A stretch of 64,000 nt of DNA, taken from Haliscomenobacter sp965225875 (GTDB lineage Bacteria; Bacteroidota; Bacteroidia; Chitinophagales; Saprospiraceae). The position numbers and the translations under genes are program-made. Of the stretch, positions 16,966-25,670 are shown one piece after another. The DNA is taken from positions 4,480,256 to 4,544,255 of the forward strand of contig NZ_CBDDBS010000002.1 in NCBI RefSeq assembly GCF_965225875.1. Direction: 5' to 3'. The first letter of the stretch is position 1. Every line of letters begins with the position of its first letter. The notes below the pieces were generated by a model. It ran no database searches and was not told the DNA's origin. It was given only the letters and a program-made list of their open reading frames with translations.

Positions 16966-18471
16966 ATGTTAGTAATCACTAAAACTTATCAACCGATTTT
17001 ACCCAAAACCAATTGGACACTAATCATTGGGTTATTTATCATGAATTTTCAGCTCGCTGCTCAAGGCAATATCGAGTTGTACAATCGTTTTCAAAAAGGC
17101 TCACTACAACCTGAAAACGGGAAACTAGTTTTTAAAGCCCAAGGAAACAACAATGTTTGGATGATTGAAAACATTGCCAACAGTAATGATGTGCGAATCA
17201 AACATGTGCCTACGGGGGGATACCTCCACGCAGAAACAGATGCTAAGTTTCCAGCCATCGGTGCAATTCAGCCTGGTTGGTATAGCGCAATGTGGACCAT
17301 AGAGGTCGATGACGAAGGATATTACCGTATTAAAAACAAGTGGCGGAATACTTATTTGCATACCGAGAATACGGTACTTGAAATGGGAAACGTTTCACCC
17401 AATTTTTGGAGTTCTCATTGGCTTTATGTATCACCAATGGTGGCCAATGGAAGGGTTAGTGCCCGCCCGCCTACAGGAAGATTAAAAATAAGGGGTGTAT
17501 ACATTGTTCCTTCTGACCAGCAGGAGAAGCCAAAAGCCAAAGAGGCTATCGCAGCGTGTCTGGGTATCATGCAACTCCATTATTTGAAACAACTTGGCGT
17601 TACGTTTGAGTACGAACCCGAAGTGGCTGTCATTTACTCCAACCATGATACCAAAGCCACTGCCACAATGGAGATTGCATTGGAACTCTGTAAAAAAACA
17701 CTTGGTTCGGAGTATGAATCAAACAAAAATCTCATGTTTACAGTAGTTGAGGGATGCCCGGGTGCTGCGGCTTTGGGTACACCTGGAGCCACCAGAATAC
17801 AACAGGGATTCTGGGGCAATGTGTACAATGCATTCATCAATGACCAGTCAAAACTTGCCAGTACCCTCCCCGCCTGGTCCCATGAATTGGGGCATGCTTT
17901 TGGGCTTAATCACACCGGTGAAACGACCAAAGATTGTATGTTGAAAAACTACAAGGTAGATATGGGTTCCCTTACATCTTTATTGATGTGGCAACTCAAA
18001 GCCTTCCCCACTGTGTACGAATATCCTTTCCATAAAGATGAAATCAAGATGTTGTTGGATTCTACTTATTGCCAAAATTGCCTGATCCCCAGAGGGAACC
18101 GACCAGCGGCGGTACGTTATCTTCGCTCCACAACATTGCAGGCAAACAATACTGCCCGCCTCCCTGGCGAGACCTCTGGGTCGAGTGCAAATTGTGGCTG
18201 TGCACCCCAAACTTTTCGCAGTGTAAGTGACCACACCTGGGTGGAATTTAGACTTCCTCAAGGGAATGCCAATCAAACGATCAGTATCCCTGGTGGTGCA
18301 CACAACAAATATGTTTTCCCTAAATGCAATCGCGTTTGGTGGGATAACCTCAGCTTCACTTGCAATACCAAGACCTGCCAATGGGAACGTACAACCGGGA
18401 AATGGGATGCAGATGCGTTATGCCATGGCACTCCGGGTAATAGCCCTTATGTGTTTGTAGGGGAAAAATAA
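16966..18471 (+). CDS. Secreted zincin metalloprotease with beta-trefoil-like N-terminus
   Basis: This 501-residue protein has a signal peptide (hydrophobic segment to LAAQG, about residue 34). Residues 35-150 have three internal beta-trefoil-like units (WMIENIANSNDVRIKHVPTGGYLHAE; YRIKNKWRNTYLHTE). Residues 165-370 form a metallopeptidase-like region with the zinc signature HELGHAFGLNH at 306-316 (HExxHxxGxxH, metzincin type). The C-terminal 120 residues are Cys-rich (CQNC, CGC, CNTKTC), presumably disulfide-bonded. The substrate is unknown; a lectin-like N-terminal role is inferred. Confidence 0.75.
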   Translation: MLVITKTYQPILPKTNWTLIIGLFIMNFQLAAQGNIELYNRFQKGSLQPENGKLVFKAQGNNNVWMIENIANSNDVRIKHVPTGGYLHAETDAKFPAIGAIQPGWYSAMWTIEVDDEGYYRIKNKWRNTYLHTENTVLEMGNVSPNFWSSHWLYVSPMVANGRVSARPPTGRLKIRGVYIVPSDQQEKPKAKEAIAACLGIMQLHYLKQLGVTFEYEPEVAVIYSNHDTKATATMEIALELCKKTLGSEYESNKNLMFTVVEGCPGAAALGTPGATRIQQGFWGNVYNAFINDQSKLASTLPAWSHELGHAFGLNHTGETTKDCMLKNYKVDMGSLTSLLMWQLKAFPTVYEYPFHKDEIKMLLDSTYCQNCLIPRGNRPAAVRYLRSTTLQANNTARLPGETSGSSANCGCAPQTFRSVSDHTWVEFRLPQGNANQTISIPGGAHNKYVFPKCNRVWWDNLSFTCNTKTCQWERTTGKWDADALCHGTPGNSPYVFVGEK

Positions 18472-18584
18472 AAAATGTTACCTCCCCTGGGTTATCCATC
18501 AAAGTTGGCCCAGGGGAAACCAATCACTCATCTATTGATTAAGGGTTTGCAGCACAGTGACTCCAAAAAATGCCAAGCATCAGT

Positions 18585-18592
18585 TATATTTG
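18585..18592 (+). promoter_or_regulatory. Possible Bacteroidota -7 element
   Basis: TATATTTG matches the Bacteroidota sigma-ABfr -7 consensus TAnnTTTG. It lies 33 bp upstream of the epimerase start at 18626. No convincing -33 TTG box is visible at the usual spacing, so this is tentative. Confidence 0.3.
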
Positions 18593-18625
18593 TTGACATC
18601 ATCATCAACATTCAATCCTTATTCA

Positions 18626-19585
18626 ATGAAAAAAATCATTCTCTGCATCATTTTAGGCACAGCAATGTTGCTTGGCTGCGCGCCCAAAACCGACCCAAAA
18701 CCGGATATGAACATATCCTTGGCACAGTGGTCCTTACACAAAAGTTTCTTTGGTGACGCCCTCAATGGCGACTGGGCAGCCTTTGGAAGGCTTTTAATGT
18801 CAAATCCAGATTCCCTGCTGCAAGGAAAACTCAATCCTGACGATTTCCCCAAAATAGCGGCTGGTTACGGCGTAAACACCATCGAGCTGGTCAATACCTT
18901 TTACTTCTCAAAAGCCAAAGACATGGCCTATTGGGAAGGTTTCAAAAAGAGATGTGATGAAGCCGGTGTGAAAGTGGGGCTGATCATGTGCGATGCCTTG
19001 GGCGACCTGGGCAATGCGGACTCCGTAGCCAGGCAAAAAGCGGTAGAAAACCATTACGATTGGGTGAAAATAGCCAAGTATTTAGGAGCCCCCACCATCA
19101 GGGTAAATGCAGCGGGAACTGGCACCCCAGAAGAGGTGGCTAAAAACGCTGCCGATGGGCTTAAAAAACTGGGCGAGTATGGCGCAAAAGAAGGCATAAA
19201 TGTAGTGGTTGAAAACCATGGTGGCTATTCCTCGGACGGCTCATGGTTGGCTGGCGTCATGAAAACCGTAAACCTGGAGAACGTAGGGACCTTGCCCGAT
19301 TTTGGCAATTTCTGTATTGAAAGAGGCCCCGACGGTTGCCTGAAAGAATACGACCGCTACAAAGGCATCGCGGAACTGATGCCCTACGCAAAAGGGGTAA
19401 GTGCCAAAACCCACGTTTTCGACAAGGATGGGAATGAAGCAGAAATGGATTATGCCCGAATCCTGAAAATTGTAAAAGACGCAGGCTTTAAAGGCAATAT
19501 CGGCATTGAGTTTGAAGGCACGGAAATATCAGAAGACGAAGGAATAAAAGCGACCAAGGCCTTGATTGAGAAGGTTTTGAAGTAA
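18626..19585 (+). CDS. Lipoprotein sugar phosphate isomerase/epimerase-like TIM barrel
   Basis: This 319-residue protein has a lipobox signal (LGTAMLLGC-AP) and an AP-endonuclease-2-type TIM barrel: NISLAQWSLHKSFF, INVVVENHGGYSSDG with a metal-ligand Glu/His, VGTLPDFGNFCIE, and IGIEFEG at the end. Secreted members of this xylose-isomerase-like family are often encoded near glycan-degradation genes. The reaction is not predictable beyond sugar or polyol isomerisation. ATG 18626 is preferred because the signal peptide starts there; 23 upstream in-frame codons look non-coding. Confidence 0.88.
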   Translation: MKKIILCIILGTAMLLGCAPKTDPKPDMNISLAQWSLHKSFFGDALNGDWAAFGRLLMSNPDSLLQGKLNPDDFPKIAAGYGVNTIELVNTFYFSKAKDMAYWEGFKKRCDEAGVKVGLIMCDALGDLGNADSVARQKAVENHYDWVKIAKYLGAPTIRVNAAGTGTPEEVAKNAADGLKKLGEYGAKEGINVVVENHGGYSSDGSWLAGVMKTVNLENVGTLPDFGNFCIERGPDGCLKEYDRYKGIAELMPYAKGVSAKTHVFDKDGNEAEMDYARILKIVKDAGFKGNIGIEFEGTEISEDEGIKATKALIEKVLK

Positions 19586-19636
19586 GTTTTTAGGTTGATT
19601 CACTTACCCATAAACGTTTCATTCAAATCCCGGACT

Positions 19637-19666
19637 GTCTGGTCGTAGCCGACGCTGCGACCAGAC
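19637..19666. terminator. Bidirectional hairpin between convergent genes
   Basis: GTCTGGTCG (19637-19645) and CGACCAGAC (19658-19666) form a perfect 9-bp stem with a 12-nt loop, extended by GACT/AGTC pairs outside. It sits between the convergent epimerase gene and the small membrane-protein gene. There is no T-run, so a terminator role is inferred from position. Confidence 0.5.
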
Positions 19667-19686
19667 TCAGTCGAGTAACTGTAGTA

Positions 19687-19872
19687 CTATACTCTTCGGT
19701 ATGCTGTACCGATGACAAGTAAAATAAAGCCAATTAGCAGCATTTCATAGTTATACTTTGACAATACATCTATTCGGATGTAATGTCCCAAAATGCCTAA
19801 AAAGCCAATGATGAGGGCAACGATCCAAAGTGTTTGGTTGGGTGCACTGGGCATAAATTTTTTCTTTGCCAT
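19687..19872 (-). CDS. Small membrane protein, unknown
   Basis: This 61-residue protein has two predicted transmembrane helices (residues 14-33, LWIVALIIGFLGILGHYI; 41-58, YEMLLIGFILLVIGTAYRRV), a basic N-terminus (MAKKKFMPS) and a basic C-terminus. The clean two-helix pattern suggests a real gene. I do not recognise a named family. Confidence 0.6.
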   Translation of the reverse strand: MAKKKFMPSAPNQTLWIVALIIGFLGILGHYIRIDVLSKYNYEMLLIGFILLVIGTAYRRV

Positions 19873-19906
19873 AGTTATTCGATTTAATTAAAATTGAATG
19901 ATTTAT

Positions 19907-19975
19907 ACGGAAATATGTGCACTTTTCGCACCCGTCTGTTAAAGGTAGACCAAATAAGACTAAATCTCCAATTAG
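19907..19975. repeat. Degenerate repeat R2, copy a
   Basis: This begins CGGAAATATGTGCACTTTTC and shares this core and the TAAATCTCCAA tail with copies at 36252-36310, 37914-38104 and 44062-44279. It lies between the small membrane-protein gene and the GH106 gene. It looks like the end of a decayed sequence and not a coding region. Confidence 0.5.
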
Positions 19976-19997
19976 CTGCAATTTTAGTTAAGCAATG

Positions 19998-22805
19998 CTA
20001 CTTTTCAATTAAAGTAACCGGCCCCAATAAGCCCGCAGTCTGAATCCTGAACGGTTCATCTCCGCCGGGCCAAATTTCTGAAGTCATGTAAGACTGATTC
20101 GTTTTGCAGAACCGATCTTTCGGGTCCAGTAGCATATCACCCGTAAGTCGGTTGATCCATAAATTCACAATCTCTATTTTGAGGTCATTTGTACCGGGCT
20201 GCACCAATTGACTGATGTCTACCAGGTAGGGTTTTTTCCATAAGATTCCTGCAGATTTCCCATTTACAAAAACCTCGGCCACATCCTGGAGATCTCCCAG
20301 GTTAAGTAGGATTGTTTTTTTGCCCGCTCCAGCGCCAAGCTTGAAAGAATTGTGATAAACCGCCGTTCCGGAGAAGTATTTTATCCCAGTATTTTCGGAC
20401 GCTGTCCAGGAAATCAATTGGTCGAAAACGACCGAGGCTGGAGCACCCCAATTGGGTGGAAAATTGACCTTCCAGGGCCCGGAAATGCTTGTTTCCACAG
20501 CCCCTTTTTTGAAGTCGCTAAGGGCTGGCAATTTGCTTCGTTTGGTATTGTTAAAAACGACAAAGGTGGAACCGTGGGGAGGAAGTTCGATTTCGAAACT
20601 TGTCGTCCGTTTCGCCTGGGTATAAGTTGCGACCCGGGAAATGACACCTGTTGATGGATCCCATATTTCCGGGTATTTCCCTTTTACCCTGAATTGGCCT
20701 ATCGCGTTTACGGTCTTTTCACTTTCATTGCTCAAAAAATAAATTTCTCCCATTTCGGTAGTCCTATGGATGTAATCGATTGGCGAGGTTCCGGTAAAAC
20801 TAAAATCGGGCTCAATGGATTTTTTACTCAAAACCTGATCCGCGGCAAGGCCCCAGATTATCTTGCCTTTCCCATAGGTATGTTCAACAATTTTTTGGCC
20901 ATCGGAGGCTCCCCATAACTCCGCAGCGAGTCGATTCAGGGTACTATTTTTCTTTTCCCAATCTTTCAAACCAGGAACTGTTTCTGGTCGCGGCCCAACC
21001 ACAGTAGCCCCTGCTTTTACGAGTTTCATTATTTTTTCCAGCACTTCCATGGTCATCTGCACCTGATCGGGTAACATCAAGATGGAATAACTCATGCCAT
21101 CGGGCAAAACCAATCGGCCATCCTTAACCGACATCCTATTGAGAATGACATCGCTGTTTACCACATCAAAATCATAACCATTGCTTAGCCCTTTGAGGCG
21201 GGGTTTTTCAGGAACGTCATGAAAAAACGGGAAGAAATTTGGGGTCTGGTCACCGTAATAGTAGCAGGCATCGGCCACAAATAATCCTTGTTGCAACAAA
21301 TAGCTGCACCGCGACAGGTAATCCATAAAGGGTTTAGACTTGGACCACCAGGTTGTACCCGGGTTCATATCATAACCAGCATGATAGGTTCTGCCCGGGA
21401 ACCCGTCTTCCGGATTGGTACTGGCAAAAGTATGGAAGGTGATGTTGTTGAGGCCTTCACAAAAGGCCCGGTCTACTGCTTTTTTCAATGCAAAGGGCGA
21501 ATCCTTCCATCTTCTCCAGGTGGTAAAAGACTCGGCATCCACAATTTTTTTTCCATAGATGTGGGCGGCACTTGATACCTCCTTGATCAAAAACATGTTG
21601 CGGTGCTGGATCCAGAATTCACCTCTTGGAACGGAGACGGCACCGAGGGCTTTTAAAGCGTCAACCGGACAGGTTTCCCAAACGGGTGGGCCGGGGCCGC
21701 CGGATTCAGAAACCAGCTCGGCGTGGTATTTCTTCAGGAATGCAGTGCCCGTTTGATAATGGCTGTAAATGAGCTGGTCGCTAACGGTTTCTTTAAAATC
21801 GTAAAGAAAGCGATCCGAACAATTGCGGATGTCCCATCCTGCCAGTACGGGTAAATACCGCTCCAAATCATAGCCCCGTCTTTCCTGGAAAATGGAGGGA
21901 AATAAGTCAGTCCATGGCGTGCCTTCAGCAAGTTCCATGCTGTCGAATTCAAAATAGCCCAGTCCAGCTTCGGAAGAATTTCCGGGCGTTACCCCAAGGC
22001 GATCCATAAAATATTGTAGATGCCTGATGGTCGCATTGGGGTCAAAAAAATCAATAAAAAGGCCATTCGAATTAGGGGAGGGGACAATCAAGCGCTGGCC
22101 ATTATTGGAACAAACAAACCGAAGGATGGTCCATTTCCCCTCCGGGACAGTCCATTCCAATTTTCCGTTCTTAAAAAAGGGGGTAAGACTTTTTACTTGA
22201 GCAACGTCACTGATTTTCTTTTTTTCATCATAAGGAACTGCAAGTACTGAAACATCCTTGTAAAAAACCGGGGTATGTTGGTCTTTCATTGGACAGCCTT
22301 CCGGGAATTTTGGAAAGGGGAGGTCAAGGCTCAGTACCTGTGGTCCCGCTACATCCACCGCGGAGCAATAGAGATTCTTGGATGCCCAATCGGGCGTAAC
22401 CCATGATCCGCCAGCGTTCCATCCGCTTGAGGCAACAATGCCAATGCTCATTTTTAATCTTTTGCCTTCTGCTATCGTATGTTTTATCAGGCGTACCGAT
22501 TCGTCTCCCAGAAATTCTGCCCCGGCCGGAATAAAAGAAGGATTCCGGATGGCGGCCACATCCCAGATTTCCGCCCGATTCATTCCTTTGGATTTCATGG
22601 CTTCCAAATCTCGGGTAATCGAAGTGGTGCTCATGTTGCCATTCAACCAGCACCAAAAAGCACCTGGCCGATAGGACGAGGGGGGATTTACAAATTCATC
22701 GGATAGTTTTTGCGAAATTTCTACAGGTTCGAAGGATCTATTTTCTGGCAACCTGGAAATGGAGTAGCCAATCGTGAGTATGCTTAAAATGATGAAGTAT
22801 TTCAT
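19998..22805 (-). CDS. GH106-type alpha-L-rhamnosidase
   Basis: This 935-residue secreted protein has a signal peptide from ATG 22805 (MKYFIILSILTIGYS); the frame runs on to 22901 but those codons have no signal character and overlap the palindrome. The N-terminal region AFWCWLNGNMSTTSITRDLEAMKSKGMNRAEIWDV is the hallmark of the GH106 catalytic barrel. The C-terminal third has GH2-like beta-sandwich jelly-roll features (LNLGDLQDVAEVFVNGKSAGILWKKPY). It probably releases rhamnose from rhamnogalacturonan-type pectin or other rhamnose-bearing glycans. Confidence 0.85.
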   Translation of the reverse strand: MKYFIILSILTIGYSISRLPENRSFEPVEISQKLSDEFVNPPSSYRPGAFWCWLNGNMSTTSITRDLEAMKSKGMNRAEIWDVAAIRNPSFIPAGAEFLGDESVRLIKHTIAEGKRLKMSIGIVASSGWNAGGSWVTPDWASKNLYCSAVDVAGPQVLSLDLPFPKFPEGCPMKDQHTPVFYKDVSVLAVPYDEKKKISDVAQVKSLTPFFKNGKLEWTVPEGKWTILRFVCSNNGQRLIVPSPNSNGLFIDFFDPNATIRHLQYFMDRLGVTPGNSSEAGLGYFEFDSMELAEGTPWTDLFPSIFQERRGYDLERYLPVLAGWDIRNCSDRFLYDFKETVSDQLIYSHYQTGTAFLKKYHAELVSESGGPGPPVWETCPVDALKALGAVSVPRGEFWIQHRNMFLIKEVSSAAHIYGKKIVDAESFTTWRRWKDSPFALKKAVDRAFCEGLNNITFHTFASTNPEDGFPGRTYHAGYDMNPGTTWWSKSKPFMDYLSRCSYLLQQGLFVADACYYYGDQTPNFFPFFHDVPEKPRLKGLSNGYDFDVVNSDVILNRMSVKDGRLVLPDGMSYSILMLPDQVQMTMEVLEKIMKLVKAGATVVGPRPETVPGLKDWEKKNSTLNRLAAELWGASDGQKIVEHTYGKGKIIWGLAADQVLSKKSIEPDFSFTGTSPIDYIHRTTEMGEIYFLSNESEKTVNAIGQFRVKGKYPEIWDPSTGVISRVATYTQAKRTTSFEIELPPHGSTFVVFNNTKRSKLPALSDFKKGAVETSISGPWKVNFPPNWGAPASVVFDQLISWTASENTGIKYFSGTAVYHNSFKLGAGAGKKTILLNLGDLQDVAEVFVNGKSAGILWKKPYLVDISQLVQPGTNDLKIEIVNLWINRLTGDMLLDPKDRFCKTNQSYMTSEIWPGGDEPFRIQTAGLLGPVTLIEK

Positions 22806-22856
22806 AGGTATATTTTTTGCTTCCCCTAAGGGATCAAGCTCTAAGTTAACATTAAG

Positions 22857-23027
22857 GTAACTATTTAGCACCCATCCACCTGCGGTGGATTTTATATTCA
22901 ATTTTTTTTACCACGAAGACACGAAGACACGAAGACACGAAGACACAACATTTTAGAGCTTAATGTCTTTGTGTCTTTGTGCCTTTGTGGTAAAAAATTC
23001 CGCCGCAGGCGGCTGCTAAATAGTTAC
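22857..23027. repeat. Nested palindrome, CACGAAGA family (copy 1)
   Basis: The outer arms TAACTATTTAGCA (22857-22869) and its complement at 23014-23027 are perfect. A CCTGCGG/CCGCAGG shell lies inside. The innermost long arms are tandem ACACGAAG units (22909-22950) facing CTTTGTGT units (22965-22995), with an AATGT-type tip. It lies 11 bp after the methyltransferase stop and 50 bp before the GH106 start. The same element recurs at 55400-55550. Confidence 0.85.
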
Positions 23028-23038
23028 ACATTAAGGAT

Positions 23039-23944
23039 CTATTTTGGCAATGATTGACCCATTGCTTTAATTTGTTCCGGGCCAATGCCACAACAACCTC
23101 CAATAATATCCGCGCCCAAATCCATCCATTCTTTTACCATGAGTTCACAGGAAGGCAGATCCGAAAGACCCGACCAGGTTTTACTTTCAACATGGTAGAC
23201 GGCGCCTGAATTGGGATATACCACTATCCTTTTATTCCCTGATTTCGTTTTGATGGATTGAATTAATGGGGAAATAAACTCCGGGGAAGTACAGTTCACC
23301 CCAATGGCAAATACAGTCGGGTGATGGGCAAAATAAGCAGCACATTGCTCAATGGGGGTTCCATCACTGATGTGTTGACCATCCTTGCAGGAAAAGGATA
23401 CCCAGGCGGGCTTTTTTACATTTTTTAAAATTTCTGCTAGCACCTTAGCCTCGTGAAACCCAGGAATGGTTTCACAAGCAAGCAGATCTGCCGTCGAATC
23501 ATTGAGCAAATTGATTCGTGGTTGATGAAAGTCCCACAACTCTTGATCAGAGATAAGGTAATCGCCACGATATTCAGAGCCATCGGCTAGATAGGCTCCG
23601 TAAGGACCAATGCTGGCCGCAATCAAAGGTTTTGAAGCATGTGGGTTTAATGACAGGAAACGGCTTCTGGCTTCCTCTGCCAATTGAACTGATTTAAGTA
23701 TCAATTCTTTGGCCGAATCTTCGTCATAACCAATCGCCATAAACCCGGGTAGGGTAGCCTGATAACTGGAAGTAATGATGCATCCAGCTCCAGCTTCAAG
23801 ATAAGCGAGATGCGCAAGTATGATTGCTTCCGGATTGGATTCCAGCAATTTCGCACTCCACAATTTTTGATTGAGATCGCAGCCTTGCCTTTCCAGTTCA
23901 TTGGAGAGACCGCCGTCTAGGAGGAGTGGGTAAGTGAGGGTCAT
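23039..23944 (-). CDS. mmuM: Homocysteine S-methyltransferase
   Basis: This 301-residue protein has the MmuM layout: start PLLLDGGLSNELERQGCDL, IITSSYQATLPGF, the first zinc cysteine in GVNCTSP, and the C-terminal Cys pair in GGCCGIGPEQI. These three cysteines bind the catalytic zinc. It transfers a methyl group from S-methylmethionine (or AdoMet) to homocysteine to give methionine in the cytoplasm. Length is typical for the family. It is unrelated to the flanking carbohydrate genes and is probably transcribed alone, ending at the nested palindrome. Confidence 0.92.
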   Translation of the reverse strand: MTLTYPLLLDGGLSNELERQGCDLNQKLWSAKLLESNPEAIILAHLAYLEAGAGCIITSSYQATLPGFMAIGYDEDSAKELILKSVQLAEEARSRFLSLNPHASKPLIAASIGPYGAYLADGSEYRGDYLISDQELWDFHQPRINLLNDSTADLLACETIPGFHEAKVLAEILKNVKKPAWVSFSCKDGQHISDGTPIEQCAAYFAHHPTVFAIGVNCTSPEFISPLIQSIKTKSGNKRIVVYPNSGAVYHVESKTWSGLSDLPSCELMVKEWMDLGADIIGGCCGIGPEQIKAMGQSLPK

Positions 23945-24010
23945 TTTTTAATCGAAGTTAAGAAAACCGGGCTTTTTTCAGCAGTTTTGATTGGTTCATT
24001 GCTGGTTATT

Positions 24011-24290
24011 TTGCCAAATTGAGGTAAAAAATGTGGAATTTGGCAAGTCTCAATTTTATAGTCTGCCAAATCTGGGTTATTTTCATCGATTTGGCAAGGT
24101 ATAAAATTGAAGCTTGCCAAATTTTTGGCTAAAAAATTAGGTGTATTTTTGTAACTATTGGAATGTCGTATGCTGAACTATGGTCTATATCGGGCGGAAT
24201 GCTTGGAGATTTACCTAGATTCCGCCCGATAAATTTTGAATGTTGGGCGAAATCTTCTGTTTTTACCCCACATTTCGCCCAAAAAACCAT
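24011..24290. repeat. Cluster of nested and simple hairpins
   Basis: At 24037-24123 three shells are nested, separated by 3-nt spacers: AATTTGGCAAG with CTTGCCAAATT, CAATTTTATA (24051-24060) with TATAAAATTG (24100-24109), and TGCCAAATC with GATTTGGCA. An alternative stem pairs TTGCCAAATT (24011-24020) with 24037-24046. Two further perfect hairpins follow: 24189-24200 with 24219-24230 (12 bp, ATCGGGCGGAAT) and 24243-24253 with 24272-24282 (11 bp, TTGGGCGAAAT). The region has no convincing gene on either strand. Confidence 0.75.
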
Positions 24291-24606
24291 CACTATACCA
24301 GACATACTCATCGGTCGCAAGGAAGCATTTGATGATTGTGCTACTCAGCTCTTTTGGCATGGAGCACAATAAGCATAGCCTTGGATTGATTGAAAAAATC
24401 TTGACGCTGGATGATTTGTTTTGAGGGAGAATACTCTTCTTTTTGTTGGATTGTCGGTATGAAAAAAGTGTCATTGAAAATTCGAATAGCAATGATGTGG
24501 TGTCGTGTTGATGCGGTTGCCACCAACAGTTTTGCAGCTTTGCGTTCGGGCGGGATTTTTAGCACTAAACTCGATACGAAGAACTGAAGTTCAAATATAG
24601 CAAAAG
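24291..24606. other. Non-coding stretch, nothing recognised
   Basis: Short open frames exist on both strands but none has a recognisable domain, signal or homologous neighbour. It may hold decayed sequence. Confidence 0.4.
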
Positions 24607-24639
24607 GCGTCAGACGAAGTACTGAATCCCGTCTGACGC
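24607..24639 (-). terminator. Hairpin downstream of VOC gene
   Basis: GCGTCAGACG (24607-24616) and CGTCTGACGC (24630-24639) form a perfect 10-bp stem with a 13-nt loop, 25 bp after the VOC stop on the minus strand. Reading the minus strand, CTTTTG follows, a weak T-run. It is a plausible terminator for the 24.6-25.8 kb operon. Confidence 0.5.
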
Positions 24640-24663
24640 AAAACTGCTGTTAGGTGCTCTGTA

Positions 24664-25029
24664 TTAACCCGGTGAGTGGAGCCCTACCTTGTTGCCTTCT
24701 GTGTCGATAAAAAGTGCAATAAAGCCGTTGTCACCAATAGCAGTTTTCGGTAGAATAACTGTTCCACCGGCACTTTCTACTCTGCCTAATGGAACTGCAA
24801 GGTCATTTCCGCCATCTAAGTAAACCGTTGTGCCAGTCATTGCTGGAACAAAGTTTTCACCGCTAGCAATTGCTCCGCCAAACCCACCTTTTTCTGGATC
24901 AGACGGTAAATATGCATATTGCCTATTAGGGTCGTCATGAATTTGAGCATCTAGCACTGTAGCATAAAATGCTTTTGCTCTAGGGAAATCTGTTGCCGGG
25001 ATTTCAAACCAGTTTAGCGTATTTACCAT
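24664..25029 (-). CDS. VOC-family (glyoxalase-fold) protein
   Basis: This 121-residue single-domain protein shows NTLNWFEIPATDFPRAKAFYATVLDAQ at the N-terminus and GFIALFIDTEGNKVGLHSPG at the end. These are the paired beta-alpha-beta modules of the VOC superfamily, in the group often annotated as glyoxalase/bleomycin-resistance-like. Substrate unknown. It is the last gene of a minus-strand cluster headed by an SDR fragment and OsmC, and probably under the divergent HxlR regulator. Confidence 0.88.
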   Translation of the reverse strand: MVNTLNWFEIPATDFPRAKAFYATVLDAQIHDDPNRQYAYLPSDPEKGGFGGAIASGENFVPAMTGTTVYLDGGNDLAVPLGRVESAGGTVILPKTAIGDNGFIALFIDTEGNKVGLHSPG

Positions 25030-25060
25030 GATTATTAAAGTTTATATGTTTTTTTGGTCG

Positions 25061-25235
25061 TCAAGGAATTAGCACAATTTTACCTGTAGTTTGCCTATTT
25101 TCCATTTGTTTCGCTGCTTCGTTGAGCATCTTGATAGTGCTGCCCATCATCTGGCCAACTACTGTGCGTAGCGGTACCTCTCCTGCCGGAGTTGCTACCA
25201 GCTTTACAATGGCTTCAGCAACCTGGCTGGGTTTA
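25061..25235 (-). pseudogene. SDR C-terminal remnant with quinone-reductase-like tail
   Basis: Read on the minus strand from just after the OsmC stop, the frame gives SQVAEAIVKLVATPAGEVPL, the C-terminal part of an SDR enzyme (the VAxAIVxLxxTPAGxxPLR pattern). It runs on into NEAAKQMENRQTTGKIVLIP, which is characteristic of zinc-free quinone oxidoreductase C-termini. There is no start codon or catalytic core. It is most simply a deletion scar joining pieces of two oxidoreductase genes. The missing SDR N-terminus probably corresponds to the fragment at 25657-25818. Confidence 0.75.
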
Positions 25236-25241
25236 TATGTG

Positions 25242-25670
25242 CTATTTCGCCAATACCACTTCTACGAGTATGTTTCCGCGGGTGGCATTAGAATAGGGGC
25301 ATATCTGATGCGCCTTTTCTGCGAGCTCTTGTGCCAGGGCATGTTCTACACCTGGTATCTCTACTTCAAGTCTCACTGCAAGGCCAAAACCGCCCTCTGG
25401 CGTTTTACCAATGCTCACGTGTGAATGCACTTTTGTAGTACCAGTTTTAACTTTAGCATTTCCGATTACCACGTTCAAGGCTCCACCGAAACAGGCCGCA
25501 TAACCGGCTGCAAATAGTTGCTCCGGGTTGGTATAGGGGCCCCCCGGGCCTCCAAATTCTTTAGGTATCCGCACCTGGAGGTCAAGTACATTGTCAGATG
25601 AGCTTACATGTCCTTCTCTGCCTCCGCTGGCAGTTGCCGATGCTGTGTAAATTTTTTCAATAGTTGTCAT
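25242..25670 (-). CDS. OsmC/Ohr-family organic hydroperoxide resistance protein
   Basis: This 142-residue protein has the Ohr pattern: EKIYTASATASGGREGHVSSSD, GGPGGPYTNPEQLFAAGYAACFGGAL with the peroxidatic Cys, and the second Cys in KAHQICPYSNATRGNI. It reduces organic hydroperoxides with dithiol donors in the cytoplasm. It sits between two pieces of SDR genes and overlaps the 5' fragment by 14 bp. Its own reading frame is intact and full length. Confidence 0.93.
   Translation of the reverse strand: MTTIEKIYTASATASGGREGHVSSSDNVLDLQVRIPKEFGGPGGPYTNPEQLFAAGYAACFGGALNVVIGNAKVKTGTTKVHSHVSIGKTPEGGFGLAVRLEVEIPGVEHALAQELAEKAHQICPYSNATRGNILVEVVLAK

Noticed and set aside
22909..22995. Possible CRISPR-like array in the ACACGAAG repeats
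   Set aside because: The units are contiguous with no unique spacers, and the other side is their complement, so it is a palindrome arm.
24163..24565. Overlapping ORFs on both strands of 60-93 codons
   Set aside because: No domain, signal or homologue-like pattern, and they run through perfect hairpins.
24556..24660. Integron attC-like site (AGCACTAAAC ... hairpin ... GTTAGGTGCT) downstream of the VOC gene
   Set aside because: GTTAGGT fits the R' core but the R'' box does not fit RYYYAAC, there is no cassette array, and no integrase is present. The GTTAGGC at about 27047 also lacks a partner box.
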